From NCBI GenBank assembly GCA_036227345.1, contig CP109468.1, positions 1,240,001 to 1,304,000 of the forward strand: a DNA stretch of 64,000 nt, written 5' to 3'. The notes beneath the pieces were generated by a model. That model saw only the letters and a list, made by a program, of their open reading frames with translations, had not been told where the DNA came from and did no database searches. Shown here in pieces: positions 61,704 to 64,000 of this stretch. Source of the stretch: Streptomyces sp. NBC_01463 (GTDB taxonomy: Bacteria > Actinomycetota > Actinomycetes > Streptomycetales > Streptomycetaceae). Position 1 is the stretch's first letter; every line of letters starts with the position of its first letter. The translations under genes and the position numbers were made by a program.

Positions 61704-62731
61704 GACAGGCACCTCGGCTGGGTGATCTCGATGCCGGTCGGCGGGGTGCTGCCGTCGCTGTTCGTCACGCCGCTGACCTTGGCCTCGCAGAGGTAGAGGT
61801 TGAGCCATGAGCCGTACGAGGCGAGGCGACTGATCGCCTCCATCTTGGCCGGGGTCTTCTGGAGGAAGTTCTCGATCTTCGGCGAGTTGTCGGCGAGCCG
61901 GTCGGAGAGCCGGCCGAGCTGCTTGATGTCCTCCTTCAGGGGTTTGCGGCCGTCCTGGAAGAGGTCCGCGGTGACCGTGGTGAGCGCGCCCATCGCCGTG
62001 ACGGCCTCGCCGAGCGGTTTGCGGTCGCCCGCGAACCCGGTGACGAGTTCCTGGAGCGTGTCGACGAGGTCGTTGAAGCCGGCCTCCCGGTCGTTGACCG
62101 TCTTCAGGACCGTGTTCAGGTTCTTGATCACCTCGCCGATCACCTTGTCCTTCGCGGCGACCGTGCCGGTCAGCGAGCCAACGTGCTGGAGGATGCTGTC
62201 GACGGTGCCGCCCTCGCCCTGGAGCACCTGGACGATGGAGCCGGCCAGCTGGTTGACGTCCGGCGGGGAGAGGCCCTCGAAGAGCGGCTGGAAGCCGTTG
62301 AAGAGCTGGGTGAGGTCGAGGGCCGGGGTGGTCCGGGACAGCGGGATGGTGGCGCCCGCGGCGAAGCTCTCGCCGACGGGTCCGGCGCCCTGGTCGAGGT
62401 CGATGTAGCGCTGGCCGACCATGTTGAGGTACTTGATCGACGCGGTCACCGACGCCGGCAGCTTGCGGCCCTTCTGGACACTGAAGCCGACCTCGGCGAG
62501 CCGCCGGTCGGCGACCTTGACGGAGTCGACCTGCCCGACCTTCACACCGGCGATCCGGACGCTGTCGCCGACGACGAGGCCGGTCGCGTCCGTGAACCTG
62601 GCCCGGTACGAACGGGTGTCGCCGACACCGGTGTTGGCGATGGACAGACCCAGCACCGTGGTGGCGAGCACCGTCACCACGATGAAGACGATCGATTTCG
62701 CGAGCGGTCCCGCGAGGGAGCGGCGCTTCAC
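61700..62731 (-). CDS. mceB: MCE family protein MceB
   Basis: 343 residues from GTG 62731, which overlaps the mceA stop by 4 nt. N-terminal helix IVFIVVTVLATTVLGLSIAN; MCE domain SYRARFTDATGLVVGDSVRIAGVKVGQVDSVKV; a helical domain with YLNMVGQRYIDLDQG. A frame extending to 62785 is less likely. Confidence 0.93.
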   Translation of the reverse strand: MKRRSLAGPLAKSIVFIVVTVLATTVLGLSIANTGVGDTRSYRARFTDATGLVVGDSVRIAGVKVGQVDSVKVADRRLAEVGFSVQKGRKLPASVTASIKYLNMVGQRYIDLDQGAGPVGESFAAGATIPLSRTTPALDLTQLFNGFQPLFEGLSPPDVNQLAGSIVQVLQGEGGTVDSILQHVGSLTGTVAAKDKVIGEVIKNLNTVLKTVNDREAGFNDLVDTLQELVTGFAGDRKPLGEAVTAMGALTTVTADLFQDGRKPLKEDIKQLGRLSDRLADNSPKIENFLQKTPAKMEAISRLASYGSWLNLYLCEAKVSGVTNSDGSTPPTGIEITQPRCLS

Positions 62732-64000
62732 TTGAGCTTCACCTCCACACCGCGGAAGGCCGGACCGATGAGCACGCTGCTCCACTCGGGCAGGGCCTGC
62801 GGCCGGACCTTCAGTGAGGGAGCGACCAGTTCGTTCACGAGCCGGCTCTCCTGCGGGGAGTTGGGCAGACCGAGCGACGCGTCGGCGGCCGGGACCTCTT
62901 CGGGGGCGTCCGTCTCCGGCTCGGCCGCGGTCCCGTTGTCCTTGGCGGTCCTGACGTCCGCGGTCGGGACCGTCCGGCCGACATAGGGGACGGAGTAGCA
63001 GTGCGGTCCGCCGGTCGCGTTGTAGACGGGCGTGTCCTTGCCCGCCACGTACTTCCCCTTGGAGGGAACGGCCTTGAGGGTGACGTGGAGCCCGGGCTCG
63101 TCGGTGCCCTTGCCGAGCGCCTTGTCCATGGCCGGGACGAACCCGGCCATGGTGCGGAGCGTGCAGGGGAATTCCGAGGAGTACGTGGCGAGGGTCTCCA
63201 GCGTCGGCCTGCCGGAGGCCGCGAGCCGGATGAGGTTGTCCTTGTTCTTCTCCAGGAACGCGGTGAGGTCCCGGGCGGACGCGGTGGTGGAGCCGTACAG
63301 GTCGGCGAGTTCGGCCTGCTGTTCGGCGACGGTGCCGCTGGTGGTGGTGAAGTCGGTGAGCGCGTCCAGGACGTCGGGGGCGGCGTCCCCGTACACCCGG
63401 CTCACCTTGACGAGTTCCTTGATGTCCGCGTTGAGCGTGGGGAGTTGCGGGTTGAACTTCTGGAGGTGCGCGTCGAGCGTGACGAGGGTGTCACCGAGCT
63501 TCTCGCCGCGGCCCTGGAGTGCCTGGGAGACCGCGTTGAGGGTGGCGGAGAGCTTCTCCGGCTTCACGGCGGTCAGCAGCGGCAGGACGTTGTCGAGGAC
63601 CTCTTCGAGTTCGAGGGCGTTGCTGGAGCGGTCCTGCGGGATGACGGCGCCCGCCCGCAACGCCCGCGGTGACGGTACGGGGGGCGGCACGAGGGCCACG
63701 AACCGTTCGCCGAACAACGTGGTGGGCAGCATCTGGGCGGTGACGTCGGCGGGGACGCGGTCGAGCTTGTCCGGGTCGATCGCCAGGGTGAGGCGGGCGC
63801 CCTCGCCGTCGGCCGCGATGCCGCGCACCTGGCCGATGACGACGCCGCGCAGCTTCACGTCGGCGTTGTCGTGCATCTCGTTGCCGACGCTCGACGTGCG
63901 TACGGTGACGGTCGCGTCATCCGTGAAGTCCTTCTCGTACACGGAGACCGACACCCAGATGAGTACGGCGGGTACGAGGAAGAAGGCGACCCCGGCGGTT
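62728..64000 (-). CDS. mceA: MCE family protein MceA, 5' end beyond the window
   Basis: C-terminal 423 residues. The open frame continues through base 64000 as a hydrophobic segment (VAFFLVPAVLIWVSVSVY), so the true start lies outside. MCE domain: VRTSSVGNEMHDNADVKLRGVVIGQVRGIAADG, and LFGERFVALVPP. The helical domain is followed by a Pro/Glu-rich tail. First of six overlapping mce genes; yrbEA/yrbEB permease genes are expected upstream but are not visible. Confidence 0.93.
   Translation of the reverse strand, partial: TAGVAFFLVPAVLIWVSVSVYEKDFTDDATVTVRTSSVGNEMHDNADVKLRGVVIGQVRGIAADGEGARLTLAIDPDKLDRVPADVTAQMLPTTLFGERFVALVPPPVPSPRALRAGAVIPQDRSSNALELEEVLDNVLPLLTAVKPEKLSATLNAVSQALQGRGEKLGDTLVTLDAHLQKFNPQLPTLNADIKELVKVSRVYGDAAPDVLDALTDFTTTSGTVAEQQAELADLYGSTTASARDLTAFLEKNKDNLIRLAASGRPTLETLATYSSEFPCTLRTMAGFVPAMDKALGKGTDEPGLHVTLKAVPSKGKYVAGKDTPVYNATGGPHCYSVPYVGRTVPTADVRTAKDNGTAAEPETDAPEEVPAADASLGLPNSPQESRLVNELVAPSLKVRPQALPEWSSVLIGPAFRGVEVKLK

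Overview
The window is high-GC (about 72%) actinobacterial DNA with Streptomyces-like codon use. Genus-level hints are an SsgA-family sporulation protein, a two-domain small laccase of the SLAC type, a WhiB-family protein, an Scr1-type helix-turn-helix/DUF397/ATP-binding trio, and frequent GTG, TTG and 4-nt overlapping starts. I see no rRNA, tRNA, CRISPR array, insertion sequence, prophage or classical biosynthetic cluster. It reads as ordinary chromosome with several accessory modules.

Layout. 1-11 kb: the start of an ABC-F ATPase, an unknown protein, a D-amino-acid oxidase-like flavoprotein, a BCCT transporter, a secreted M14 peptidase, a LacI regulator, two divergent MpaB/DUF2236 oxygenase-like genes with a TetR gene, a macro-domain protein and a MerR regulator. 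11-17 kb: a four-gene acyl-CoA degradation operon (racemase/CoA-transferase, acyl-CoA dehydrogenase, thiolase, multifunctional FadB-like protein) with a palindrome upstream of its first gene. 17-25 kb: a trans-acting enoyl-reductase-like protein, a 47-residue membrane protein, endonuclease V, a YciI protein, a secreted BNR-repeat protein, an SsgA-like protein, an ABC-F resistance-type ATPase with an elaborate 5' leader, and the Scr1/DUF397/ATPase trio. 25-34.8 kb: an acyl-ACP desaturase with an operator array, a 1118-residue repeat protein, a GH46 chitosanase, a WhiB protein, a VOC protein, and a marR-MFS-isochorismatase operon under a perfect 22-bp operator.

34.9-41.8 kb is a tightly coupled sulfonate or organosulfur operon: leader peptide, DszB-like protein, SsuA lipoprotein, SsuC, SsuB, a second binding protein without signal peptide, and the SsuD monooxygenase. 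A divergent IclR regulator flanks it. 41.9-50 kb: an SNF2 helicase with a helix-hairpin-helix motif, a SLAC laccase, and two translationally coupled secreted proteins (ThuA plus PQQ-type sugar dehydrogenase; cupredoxin plus Ig-like repeats plus DUF1080). 50-53.3 kb: a DUF3533 membrane protein, a LigD-type polymerase and a divergent LigC-like ATP-dependent ligase. 53.3-64 kb: a transglycosylase and a complete mceA-F operon with four Mce-associated membrane proteins; mceA runs off the window.

The most interesting points are the ABC-F leader (WhiB7/WblC-like promoter, 3-codon uORF inside a long stem, intrinsic terminator) and the DszB-like desulfinase candidate behind a sulfur-type leader peptide in the Ssu operon.
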